Assembly (NCBI RefSeq): GCF_012931985.1
Contig: NZ_JAAFGM010000017.1
Location: forward strand, 1 to 63,629
Direction: 5' to 3'
Length of the DNA: 63,629 nt
Source: Candidatus Roseilinea sp. NK_OTU-006
Lineage (GTDB): Bacteria > Chloroflexota > Anaerolineae > J036 > Brachytrichaceae
Shown: in pieces, positions 29,263 to 38,276 of the stretch
Numbering within the stretch: the stretch's first letter is position 1
Layout of the letters: the number at the start of each line of letters is the position of its first letter
Made by a program: the position numbers and the translations under genes
The notes under the pieces: generated by a model
Database searches by the model: none
What the model was told of the DNA's origin: nothing
The model's input: only the letters and a program-made list of their open reading frames with translations

Positions 29263-31500
29263 ATGTCGAACGCGCCCGCGCTGACCGCGCTTTTTACCTG
29301 CGAGGTGATCCGCATTATGCCGTTTGGCCTGCTGGTCAAGCTCGAGGATGGCCGGACGGCCGTCATTCGCGAGCGCGAGCTGGGTTGGACGGCAGAGGAG
29401 CGGCGAAACTGGCGCCAGACCTACCGGCCAGGCGTCAAAGTGCAGGCCGTGATGCTGGACGAGCGGGGCGGTGAATCGCCGGAGCTGAGCATTCGTCTGG
29501 CACACGCCGACCCCTGGCTCACCCTCACCGATTGGCTTCACCCCGGCCAACTGGTCGAGGGCGTCGTCACGGCCGTGCAGCCGTACGGCGTCTTCGTCGA
29601 GCTGCAGCCGGGCGTCACCGGCCTGCTACACCAGTCGAACCTGCCGGCCTGGTGCAAGCGGCCGATCGGCGATGCGTTCTGGCCGGGTGACGCCGTGAAG
29701 GTGGTGGTGCAGCAGATTGACCTCCATCAGCGCCGCATCGCCCTGACCATGCGAGATATCCGCGCCGTGCGCTGGACTGACGACGCGCGCCAGAACGGCA
29801 AGCCGACGGCCGAGTCGCTCGCTGCGCCGAAGCAAGCGGTGCGCCTGCCGCTGGGCCTGGCTGTCCTGCCGCGCACGTATGCCGTATTGATCGTGGATAA
29901 CGACGGCGAGTACCGCGACCGGTGGGTGCAGTGGCTGCGAGGCGCCGGCCAATACGCCGTGGGGGTTGCGACGGCCGAGGAGGGCCTCGGGCGCGTGGCT
30001 GCGGGCGAACCGTTCGACATGGTCATCATGGATGTTCACCTGCCGGGCATGTCGGGGCCAGAGGCGCTGGCACGCATCTTGGACAATGCGCCGGAGGCGC
30101 GCGGCGTGCTAACTTCGGGTGACTGGAGCTGCCTGCATGAAGAAGCGAATCCGGCGCTGAGGCAGTTGATGGTGCGCGGCGTGCGGGTGTTGCCGAAGCC
30201 CTTCGGGGCCGAAGACCTGCTGGAGGTGCTCATGTCGCTGAGCGCCACTGGCCCGGCGGAGCAGGCATCCGCGCATGAACTGCAGGCGCCGGCAAGCGCT
30301 TACGCCGAACCACAGCGGCTGTTGGCGCAGGCGGTGCTGCGCGCCCAGCGCCTGACCCGTGCCTCACTGGCCGTGCTGTTCAAGCTGGACGCCTCGGCTC
30401 GCAAGGTAGAGATTGAGCTTCCGCGCAACGATGAGCAGCTGGCGGCCGAAGCGACGTTGAACCTGATCCATAGCCCGGTGCGCGACGTGGCCGAGGATCG
30501 CGAATTTTGCTTCATTGAGGATGTCGAGGCTGCTGCCGGCAAGGCACGCTATCTGCTGCCCCTGCTGCGCTTCCAAGCGTGCCTGGGCGCGCCGGTGCTC
30601 ACCGATGCGGCGCAGCGTTACGCCCTATTCTTCTTTTACGACCGCCCGACTGCCTTCGACGAGGTGCGCCGCGAGCTAGCGCGGGCCGGCGCGCTGGCCG
30701 TCGGCGCAGCGTTGGAGCGTCGTGAGGTGGTCGCCCGCATCGTCACCGTTCAGCGTGACATTTTGCTTGGCCAACTGAACCGCGGGCTGGTGCACGAGAT
30801 GAACAACCGCATCCCCATGACGAGCGACGCAGTGCAATCCCTGAAGCGGCAACTGGATGAAATCGAGCGCGCGCTGGCCACCTCGCCGGCATCGGCGCAC
30901 GACCTAGTGCAGCGCGTACGGAGCATGCTGGCGAATGCCGCGCAGAGCATCGCGTCGCTGTCGCACATGAATGAGTTGTTCCGGCGCTTCACGGCGCAGT
31001 CGAGCATCCGCACCGTGCGCGTGGAGCAGGAGGCGCAGGAAGCCGCCCAGATGCTGCGCGATGAGGCCGAGCGCGCCGGCGTGGATGTCGAAGTCGAAAT
31101 GCCCGAGCGCATGGTCATCGTGCGCGCCAACCCGATCTATTTGCAACACGTCTTGCTGAATGTGATGATGAATGCGGTCCAGCAGATCGCGCTGCTGCGG
31201 CCCAAGAAGGAGCATCGGCAAGGCCACGTGGGCCGCGTGCGCGTACGGGTCGAGGAGCGGCAGCGCCGTGCCGGGCCGGTTGCCATCGTCAGCGTGGAGG
31301 ACGACGGGCCGGGCATCCATCGCCAGCACGTGCAGCGTATCTTTGACCTGGGCTTCACCACGCGCAGCGACGGCGGCAGTGGGTTGGGCCTATATGTCGC
31401 GCGCCACCTGGTGGAGGCGATGCATGGGCGCGTCTATGTCGCCGAGAGCGCTATGTTGTGGGGCACGCGCATGGTCGTGGAGTTGCCGGGAGGGGTTTGA
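29263..31500 (+). CDS. S1-S1-receiver-GAF-histidine kinase
   Basis: A 745-residue soluble sensor kinase. Residues about 10-80 and 93-166 are two S1-like OB folds (VIRIMPFGLLVKLEDG; AVQPYGVFVELQPGVTGLLHQSNL), normally RNA-binding. A receiver domain follows (about 204-325; VIMDVHLPG with the phosphoacceptor Asp, VLPKPF with the Lys), then a GAF-like domain (about 345-490). The histidine-kinase end has the H-box LVHEMNNRI near 510 and an HATPase with N-box near 630, DDGPGI and GSGLGLYVA. Key catalytic residues look intact. It is the first gene of a six-gene operon. S1 domains fused to a hybrid kinase are a combination I do not recall from described proteins. Confidence 0.85.
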   Translation: MSNAPALTALFTCEVIRIMPFGLLVKLEDGRTAVIRERELGWTAEERRNWRQTYRPGVKVQAVMLDERGGESPELSIRLAHADPWLTLTDWLHPGQLVEGVVTAVQPYGVFVELQPGVTGLLHQSNLPAWCKRPIGDAFWPGDAVKVVVQQIDLHQRRIALTMRDIRAVRWTDDARQNGKPTAESLAAPKQAVRLPLGLAVLPRTYAVLIVDNDGEYRDRWVQWLRGAGQYAVGVATAEEGLGRVAAGEPFDMVIMDVHLPGMSGPEALARILDNAPEARGVLTSGDWSCLHEEANPALRQLMVRGVRVLPKPFGAEDLLEVLMSLSATGPAEQASAHELQAPASAYAEPQRLLAQAVLRAQRLTRASLAVLFKLDASARKVEIELPRNDEQLAAEATLNLIHSPVRDVAEDREFCFIEDVEAAAGKARYLLPLLRFQACLGAPVLTDAAQRYALFFFYDRPTAFDEVRRELARAGALAVGAALERREVVARIVTVQRDILLGQLNRGLVHEMNNRIPMTSDAVQSLKRQLDEIERALATSPASAHDLVQRVRSMLANAAQSIASLSHMNELFRRFTAQSSIRTVRVEQEAQEAAQMLRDEAERAGVDVEVEMPERMVIVRANPIYLQHVLLNVMMNAVQQIALLRPKKEHRQGHVGRVRVRVEERQRRAGPVAIVSVEDDGPGIHRQHVQRIFDLGFTTRSDGGSGLGLYVARHLVEAMHGRVYVAESAMLWGTRMVVELPGGV

Positions 31501-31553
31501 TCAGCAACGGGCTGCTCGAAGCCCTGAGGTTCTACGAAGGGGGAGGTGATGAG

Positions 31554-34500
31554 ATGATTCGCGCGCTGATCCTGGATGACGATCCGCTATTCACGCGCCT
31601 ACTGGCCGACCGGTTGGCATGCGAATCTGACGTGCCGATCCAGGCCGTCGTTGCCCAGACGCTGGAAGCGGCCAAGCAGCTTGTGCAGGGCGATTCGCGG
31701 ACGTTCGACGTCTTCCTGATTGATGAGCGGCTAGGCGCTGGCGAAGATGGCATCTCCGCCATGGAGGACCTCATGCGCCTACAGCCGGACGCCGAGGCGA
31801 TCGTTTTCACCGGCTTCGACGATCTCGAAGTCGGCTATCGCGCCTTGCAGGCCGGCGCATTGTGCTACCTCCTGAAGACGGACGGACTAATACCGGAGTT
31901 GATCTGGCGGCTGCGCTGGTTACATGGTTTGCGCGCGCTGGATAAAGCGACGCGGCAGGCGGATCGTGCTGAATCGCGCAAGGAGGCTGCTGACGTCATC
32001 GTCCAGAGCAGCCTGCAGATGGGGTTCGAGCGCGCGCGGCTATGGTGGGTGGACGGCCTTGAAGATGCGTCGGCGCATGATGGCGCGATGCAGACCCTGG
32101 TTGGGCTGGCCGCCGACGGTGCGTATGCGCCGGTCGAGATGCCGAAGGCACGCATCCCCCTCGACCAGTCTCCTTACGCCCGCCACGCGTTGGCATCGCC
32201 GGCGGAATTCACGCGCTTTCACGGCGAGGAACTCGGCCCGAGCTATCTCACCCGCCAAAAGCTGGCCGAAGGTTATCGCCCCCCCCCGCTCGGCGATTGG
32301 CTGGTTGCACCGCTGCGCGCCGAGGGGCGCTCGATTGGCCTGCTCGTGCTCGACAACGTCACGCAGGCGCGCGAGATTACGCCTGAGCAACTTCGGCTGC
32401 TACGAAAGTTCTGCCGGGACGCGTCCACCGTATTGGCCCGCGCCTGGCGCTACGAGCGCCGGCGCCGGTTGAACGAGATCGGCGCGCGCATCATGACCCA
32501 GGCCGCCCACAGCGACCTGGACAAAGTGCTGAAGCGGCTGCGCGAGGAGTTGAGGCGCTTCACCAATGCGCACAACTTCATCGCTGCGCTGGTTGAGGAG
32601 GAAGGCAACCGACGCTACTTGCACTACCGAGTGCGCTATGAGGATGGCCGCTGGCAGCCGCCGGTCTGGCGCTTCTTGTCGAAACCCGGCTTGTTGGCAC
32701 ACGTGATCCAGCGCAACGAACCAGTCTTCGCGCCAGATGCGGAACGCTACCGCGTCGAGCACGGTCTGCAGACCTTCGGCAAGCCGGCCCGTTCGTGGAT
32801 GGGCGCGCCACTGCGCGTGAAGGGCCAAGCCGTCGGCGTGATCGCCCTTGAGAACAACCAGAAGGCGCATGCTTTCACCTGGACGGAGTTCGAGCAGTTC
32901 GTCGAGGTCGTCGAGCATGTGCAGGGCGCGATTTGGGTCGCGCGGCTTGAGGAGCAGCAGGCGCAGAACAGCCGGCGGCTGCGCCTGCTCCAGCGGGCCA
33001 GCGAAGAGATGATGAAGCTGGTGGACGAGCGGGACGAAGCGGCGCTGTGGCTGGCTGCGTTGACGGTGGCTACGGCTGACTACGGCCTGCAGTTCAACCG
33101 CGCCGCGCTGTTCCTAGCGCGGGACGGCGGGGCGAAGGTGATCGGCCGTGCCGGCGTAGGCCACTTCAACCCTGCTGAGGCGCATGCCGCCTGGGAAGCC
33201 GACCGGGATAACCACATGGACTTCGACCAGGCCTTGGAACGGCTGAGACAGGGCAGGCTGGAGCTCACGCCGCTGCATCGCTATGTGTGCGATTGGGAGA
33301 TCGCCCTACCACCACAGAGGGGAGATGCCTTTCAGGACGTTTTGCGCGAGGGCAAGCCCATGTGCATCTCGGCCGGCGAAGTGGCGCAGCGCCTGCCAGA
33401 GCTGTTCGTCACCCATTTCGGCGCGCACGATTGCGCCGTCGTCCCCCTGCGCGCCGGAAGCCGGGTGATCGGCCTGGTGGTCGTGGATAACGCGCACGAC
33501 GGCAAGCCCATCCCCAAGCTCGCGCTCGACTACCTCGAGTCGCTGCTGGCGCAGGCCGCACTGATCTACGAAGACCACCGGCAGCGCAAGGCGCACGAGC
33601 GGCTGAACGCGCTCACCTGCGACATCCTCTCGCACGCCGACCGACCGTCCCTGAGGGACACGCTGACCGAAATCTGCCAGGTCGCGCTCGCGGTGGCCGG
33701 CATGGATTGCGCTTCGATCGTGCCGGTGACGGAGGACGGCGCGCAGGTGACCTACGATGTCGAACGCGCGGGCCATGCCGGCTGGCGAAAGGTGTCCGAT
33801 CCGATACGCAAGCCGCGTCCAGACGGCTTGACGGCCAAGTCGCTGCGTGAGGGCATGCTTGTGGTACCCGACGTCGGCAAGTATGAGGCGTCCGACATTG
33901 GGAAGCTAGTCAGCGAGCACCCGGTGCTGTACGAAGAGGGGGTTCGCGCGCTGATCTGCGCGCCGGTGCGCGCGATGGAGACGGGCGAGACGCTCGGCGC
34001 GCTGCGCCTGTATTGGCGGTCGCCACAAGTGTTCGGCAACCCTGAGCGGACGCAGGCCGAGATGTTCGCCCGCCTGGCTGCCGTGGCGATCCAGAACTGG
34101 CGCGCGGCGCAGCAGACGCGCGCCGCAGCTGAGGCGGCCGAGGCCGAGGCGAAAGCCCGTGGCCGTGAGCTGGTGATCCACCAGCGGGTGATGGCCGCGG
34201 CGTTGCAGCCGGGTGCGCGCCAGGAGGACGTGGTTCGCGCCTTGCTGGATGCGGCCCGCGACGTCTTGAACCTGTCGCAGCTCGTCGTCGAGGTCAACCT
34301 GCGCGACTGGGAGCGGCCCGATGACCCGGCAGACTCCGAACCTCGCGCGATCCGCCGCGAATATTTTCTCGATGCGAGCGGCGCGCTCCAGTGCGACCGA
34401 GAGTCCGAGCCGTTGCGAGGCATCATCGGGTGTGCGCTGTACAGCGGGCAGACCCAACTGGCGGCGGACGTGACGGCACCCGAATGGCGCGCGTCTTTCT

Positions 34501-36491
34501 ACGATGTCCACAACCGTGGGACGCGCAGCCAAGTGGTCGCGCCGATCCTGCGCATTGATCAGCATGGCTCGGCGGAAGCGATCGGCACGATCAACGCGGA
34601 GGCGCCGTTCCCGGATGCGTTCGGCGAAGCGCACGCCCGCGCCTTGGAGCGCTTGGCTGGCGTCGCTGCGCCGGCGCTGGACAATGCGCGTTGCCTGGCA
34701 GGCCGGCGGCGCGTGCTGGAGATGGCGCACGAAATCGCTGCGTCGATCAACCTGGATAAGACTCTGGGCGAAATTCGGCGGGTCGTGCGCGAGGTTGCGC
34801 CGGATTTGTCGCTCCTGACCCTCTGGCATGTGCGCATGGATAACAAAGAGATGAAGCTAGGGACGCACTTCGGCGTGCGCGACTTGGACGCGCTCCATAG
34901 GGAGCGCGCGGCTGAAGGCGGGATCATCCAGCGCGTCCTGGAGGACAAACGGCCGACTTTCGCCCCGCAAGCCGAAGTCCATTCTCCCAGCAGCAATTTC
35001 GTCGCTCGCGAGGATATTCGCTCGTTCGCCGCCTTGCTGCTGCGGGCCGAAGACCAGAACGTCGGCGTGATGCTCCTGGGCTATCGTCATCCACATATCT
35101 TCGCCCTAGAAGAGCAATTCCTCTTCGAAGTGCTAGCCGGGCTGGCCGCCAGCAGTATCCGCGACGCGCTGTTGCTGGAGTTCGCGGAGCGGCAGCGTGA
35201 TCAACGCGATCTGGCCCAGCGGGCAGCCGAATTGGCTGCCACCACCTCCAGCGTTCATGTGCTCGAGCAGCGCCCTGACCCGTCTCACCAGCGGGCGGCC
35301 GAATTGGCTGCCACCACCTCCAGCAAGGATGAGGCGCTGCGCCGGATCATGCAGCTAATAAAAGATCACTATCCGTACGCTCACGTCGCCATCTATACCT
35401 ATGAGCGTGCGGAACACGTCCTGAAGGTCACCCCCGCCTCGCCTGACTTCTACCCGTTCGAGGATGTGAGCGAGACCGGAACCTTACAAATCGACGATGG
35501 CAGCATCGCAGGCCACGTGGCTCGGCTGGCGCTCCAGACGCGAGACTTCCAATCCTACAACTGCAAAGACGCGTGCTCAGACCCTTACTTCCTGCCGGGG
35601 ACCGAGGGCATGAACTCCGAGCTGTGCGTCTCGCTGATGAGCGTGGAACGCGACCTGCTCGGCGTCCTGATCCTGGAGAGTTCGAGACCTGCTGCCTTCG
35701 ACGAGGACGACGAGGAACAAGTGCGCGGCATCGCCCGCCAGATCAGCCTAGTGATGGAACGCGCCGAGCTGGTCAACCGGCTCGTCTATCAGACGTCGCT
35801 GGCGATGGCCACCGGAGGGTTTGTGGATTTGGCGCACGTCGCTCGGACGGAGTTGTTGAAGATCCGGCGGCGCGCCTTGCGGTTATCCCGCAAGGAACCG
35901 AGTCTCTCCGACGATGGCCGCCGCTGGGCGCGGGAGATAGACGAGAGCGCCGAGCGGCTGCGGCTAGCTTTCCATGAAGCGCAGTTGGGCAACGAAGCAC
36001 AAGGGAGCGACCATGAGCCACCCATAAAGCCCGTGCCTTGCGATACGTTGATCCGTGAGGTGGTTGAGGAGGCATGTCAGCAGCGTTTATCGAGGAATAT
36101 AAAACTCGAGTTCAACCTGAACTGTGGCGACATGCTTGTAGAGGTCAACTGTAAGGCGCTCAGATGGGCACTGGATCACCTGGTGGGGAATGCCCTCGAT
36201 GCGATGAGGGCTGCTGGTCGGCTGACCGTGCGCACCCGGCTCAGGGCCAGCCAGTGGGCCGAGGTGCGCATCGAGGATGATGGTCCGGGCATAGATCCGG
36301 CGTTGCGCCCACTTCTGTTTCAACAAGCGATCCCCGATCGGCCAGGGCGTGGGACCGGCCTGCTCCGCGTCCGTCAATATGTCGAGGCCATGGGCGGGAC
36401 AGTGCGCCTGGTAGAGAGCGAGCCGGGTCGAGGAGCGGTTTTTGCTATTACCCTGCGCGTCGCGCGAGGAAGTGAAGGAGGCGCGCAATGA
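31554..36491 (+). CDS. Receiver, about seven GAF domains and an HATPase (sensor hub)
   Basis: A 1645-residue protein. A receiver comes first (residues 1-125; ILDDDP, LIDERL, LLKTDG). About seven consecutive GAF-like units follow (roughly 145-300, 305-470, 480-680, 685-870, 890-1060, 1062-1215, 1255-1410), each with the recurring GxLxL/VxN-type strand. A dimerisation helix has a candidate His in DLAHVARTEL, then comes an HATPase (about 1525-1640; N-box GNALDAM, DDGPGI, GRGTGLLRV). I chose ATG 31554 because GGGGGAGGTGAT lies just upstream; a longer frame from 31458 overlaps the kinase gene. The stop overlaps the next start (ATGA). No membrane segment, so the stimuli are cytoplasmic ligands. GAF boundaries are estimates. 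Confidence 0.88.
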   Translation: MIRALILDDDPLFTRLLADRLACESDVPIQAVVAQTLEAAKQLVQGDSRTFDVFLIDERLGAGEDGISAMEDLMRLQPDAEAIVFTGFDDLEVGYRALQAGALCYLLKTDGLIPELIWRLRWLHGLRALDKATRQADRAESRKEAADVIVQSSLQMGFERARLWWVDGLEDASAHDGAMQTLVGLAADGAYAPVEMPKARIPLDQSPYARHALASPAEFTRFHGEELGPSYLTRQKLAEGYRPPPLGDWLVAPLRAEGRSIGLLVLDNVTQAREITPEQLRLLRKFCRDASTVLARAWRYERRRRLNEIGARIMTQAAHSDLDKVLKRLREELRRFTNAHNFIAALVEEEGNRRYLHYRVRYEDGRWQPPVWRFLSKPGLLAHVIQRNEPVFAPDAERYRVEHGLQTFGKPARSWMGAPLRVKGQAVGVIALENNQKAHAFTWTEFEQFVEVVEHVQGAIWVARLEEQQAQNSRRLRLLQRASEEMMKLVDERDEAALWLAALTVATADYGLQFNRAALFLARDGGAKVIGRAGVGHFNPAEAHAAWEADRDNHMDFDQALERLRQGRLELTPLHRYVCDWEIALPPQRGDAFQDVLREGKPMCISAGEVAQRLPELFVTHFGAHDCAVVPLRAGSRVIGLVVVDNAHDGKPIPKLALDYLESLLAQAALIYEDHRQRKAHERLNALTCDILSHADRPSLRDTLTEICQVALAVAGMDCASIVPVTEDGAQVTYDVERAGHAGWRKVSDPIRKPRPDGLTAKSLREGMLVVPDVGKYEASDIGKLVSEHPVLYEEGVRALICAPVRAMETGETLGALRLYWRSPQVFGNPERTQAEMFARLAAVAIQNWRAAQQTRAAAEAAEAEAKARGRELVIHQRVMAAALQPGARQEDVVRALLDAARDVLNLSQLVVEVNLRDWERPDDPADSEPRAIRREYFLDASGALQCDRESEPLRGIIGCALYSGQTQLAADVTAPEWRASFYDVHNRGTRSQVVAPILRIDQHGSAEAIGTINAEAPFPDAFGEAHARALERLAGVAAPALDNARCLAGRRRVLEMAHEIAASINLDKTLGEIRRVVREVAPDLSLLTLWHVRMDNKEMKLGTHFGVRDLDALHRERAAEGGIIQRVLEDKRPTFAPQAEVHSPSSNFVAREDIRSFAALLLRAEDQNVGVMLLGYRHPHIFALEEQFLFEVLAGLAASSIRDALLLEFAERQRDQRDLAQRAAELAATTSSVHVLEQRPDPSHQRAAELAATTSSKDEALRRIMQLIKDHYPYAHVAIYTYERAEHVLKVTPASPDFYPFEDVSETGTLQIDDGSIAGHVARLALQTRDFQSYNCKDACSDPYFLPGTEGMNSELCVSLMSVERDLLGVLILESSRPAAFDEDDEEQVRGIARQISLVMERAELVNRLVYQTSLAMATGGFVDLAHVARTELLKIRRRALRLSRKEPSLSDDGRRWAREIDESAERLRLAFHEAQLGNEAQGSDHEPPIKPVPCDTLIREVVEEACQQRLSRNIKLEFNLNCGDMLVEVNCKALRWALDHLVGNALDAMRAAGRLTVRTRLRASQWAEVRIEDDGPGIDPALRPLLFQQAIPDRPGRGTGLLRVRQYVEAMGGTVRLVESEPGRGAVFAITLRVARGSEGGAQ
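32279..32287 (+). repeat. C9 homopolymer inside the sensor-hub gene
   Basis: Nine consecutive C in the first GAF region, in frame as sequenced. The surrounding 13 bases, CGCCCCCCCCCGC, are identical to those around the C9 tract of the RHS gene at 56011-56023. Confidence 0.9.
35217..35324 (+). repeat. Internal 72-bp-period duplication in the sensor-hub gene
   Basis: Bases 35217-35252 and 35289-35324 are 36-bp copies with one mismatch, 72 bases apart. They encode the same QRAAELAATTSS peptide twice in the linker between the sixth and seventh GAF units. Confidence 0.95.
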
Positions 36492-38260
36492 ACCAGATGG
36501 GTAATCGCCTGGATGAGTTGAACTGTAGTAAATGTAACACCAAAAAGTGCGTACTAGTTGTGGATGATGACCTCCAAACTAGCCAGGACCATGCTGAAGA
36601 CCTTCGGGATCGGGGCTATGAGCCCATTGTCGCTGAAGGGAAAGGCGAGAAACTGATCGAAGACGCGAAGGCTAAAGCGCGCCGACATCGCTGCCACGTG
36701 GCGATCGTGGATATGCGCCTGTTCGGAGCTGAAGGCGATGAAAGTGGATTGATGCTGGCCGGCGCGCTTGCACCGACGATGTGCATCATCGTCACTGCCT
36801 ACGGCAACATCCCGGCCACCAACCGGTCTAGGCGTTACGACAACATCGTCGGCTTCTTCGAGAAAGGTGACGATCCGAATAAGCTCATGGGTGAGGTGTA
36901 TAACGCTTTAGAGAAGTTCTGTCCCTGTAGCCTAAAACCAGATGGCCCAGGCTATGACGAACTGTGCAGCAAAACATTGAAGGACACACCAGAGGCCAGT
37001 GAAGAAGAGATTCGGTGCGCTCTTGTACTCCTCTATCGTGATGAAAATCCGAGGATCGAAAAGTTGCATCTAATCGTGCCCGACGCGCCCTATCCCTCTC
37101 AGACGACGGCTACTGTACCTGCACGCTCTGCTGTTTATATCGCTGAACCCATCCGTGCTGATCGTCTCCCACTACAGCGAGAAGTCGTGAAAGTGGCTGA
37201 CGCAGAGAAGATCAAGCGCGAAGTAGACAATTACAAGACATGGGTTAAGGGCTTGCTGCTCACCGACCGCTGCGCGCGCATCGAGGACAAAGGACATAGC
37301 GTCACTCTCTGGAATATCGGGGCGATTCGTTACACCAACATCGCCCGCGATGATCGCCGATTGTTTCGGGCATGGTATCCTGCTGCATCAAGCGAGCAAG
37401 TGACGCGAGCCCTCGAAGATTTGTTCAACGTGACGTTGGGCCCGCTATACAAAGAGCACCGTGGCGCAGACAGCCAGTCGGTCTATGGCTACTACATCAG
37501 CCACATGTTTACTCCCGACTTCGAGAGCCGCATTCAAGACTACTGTGCTCAGAACGACAAAAAGTTTGATGCGGCATTGCTGCTCGGAGTACCACTCAAA
37601 CTACGCGATCCTGTGAGGTGGGCCTATGAGCATCGTGGACAATCCTCCTTCCGCTCGCGCTGGGAAGCGCTGACTCACGGCGATTTGCACAGCGGCAACA
37701 TCTTCGTTGATGAGCACTGCAAAACATACGTGCTGGATTACGAGCGATCCGGTCCTGGCTATATCTTGCGCGACTTCGCCGAACTAGAAGCCGATATTCG
37801 TCTTCGGCTCGCACCGATAGCGCCGGAGCAGTTGCGCTTGTCATATGCAATGGATATGGCTTTGCTTGCGCCTCGTAAAGGAAATGTGAAGCCTCAGTCG
37901 CTTCCCTGGCACGAGATTGGCGGCTTAGATTCCAGCGTCATTCGTGAGTTGCGGAAAGCCTTCGACGCAATTTGTGTTCTACGCCAACTGGCCCATGAGC
38001 TGACCGGCGAACTGGCCGAAATGAAACAGTATTACTGGGCGCTGCTGATGGAGACGTTGATCTCGTTGCTGCGCAAATACTCCGACGTGGACGCCAGCGC
38101 GCGAAACGCGGCGCGCATGCGCGCGTTGCTGAGCGCCGCGCTCATCGCCGAGCGATTAGCTGCATGGAACAGTGACTGGCCACCCAACGACTGGCCACGA
38201 CCGGAGGATCTGCCAGAACATCTTGGTAGCATCACTCCGGTTGAACCTGATGTGAAGTGA
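36488..38260 (+). CDS. Receiver fused to an aminoglycoside-phosphotransferase-fold kinase
   Basis: A 590-residue protein coupled to the previous gene (ATGA). A Cys cluster (CSKCNTKKC, residues about 13-21) precedes a receiver domain (VVDDDLQ; IVDMRLF with phosphoacceptor Asp; FFEKGD with Lys). The C-terminal part (about 190-560) carries HGDLHSGNIF and VLDYERSG, the catalytic Asp and metal-binding acidic residues of the APH/choline-kinase fold. It may belong to the kinase-like domains found in bacterial ternary conflict systems (TCAD9-like, from memory). Its substrate may be a partner protein or a small molecule. GC is lower here than in the flanking genes. Confidence 0.75.
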   Translation: MNQMGNRLDELNCSKCNTKKCVLVVDDDLQTSQDHAEDLRDRGYEPIVAEGKGEKLIEDAKAKARRHRCHVAIVDMRLFGAEGDESGLMLAGALAPTMCIIVTAYGNIPATNRSRRYDNIVGFFEKGDDPNKLMGEVYNALEKFCPCSLKPDGPGYDELCSKTLKDTPEASEEEIRCALVLLYRDENPRIEKLHLIVPDAPYPSQTTATVPARSAVYIAEPIRADRLPLQREVVKVADAEKIKREVDNYKTWVKGLLLTDRCARIEDKGHSVTLWNIGAIRYTNIARDDRRLFRAWYPAASSEQVTRALEDLFNVTLGPLYKEHRGADSQSVYGYYISHMFTPDFESRIQDYCAQNDKKFDAALLLGVPLKLRDPVRWAYEHRGQSSFRSRWEALTHGDLHSGNIFVDEHCKTYVLDYERSGPGYILRDFAELEADIRLRLAPIAPEQLRLSYAMDMALLAPRKGNVKPQSLPWHEIGGLDSSVIRELRKAFDAICVLRQLAHELTGELAEMKQYYWALLMETLISLLRKYSDVDASARNAARMRALLSAALIAERLAAWNSDWPPNDWPRPEDLPEHLGSITPVEPDVK

Positions 38261-38276
38261 ATTCGCCGTTGCGGCC

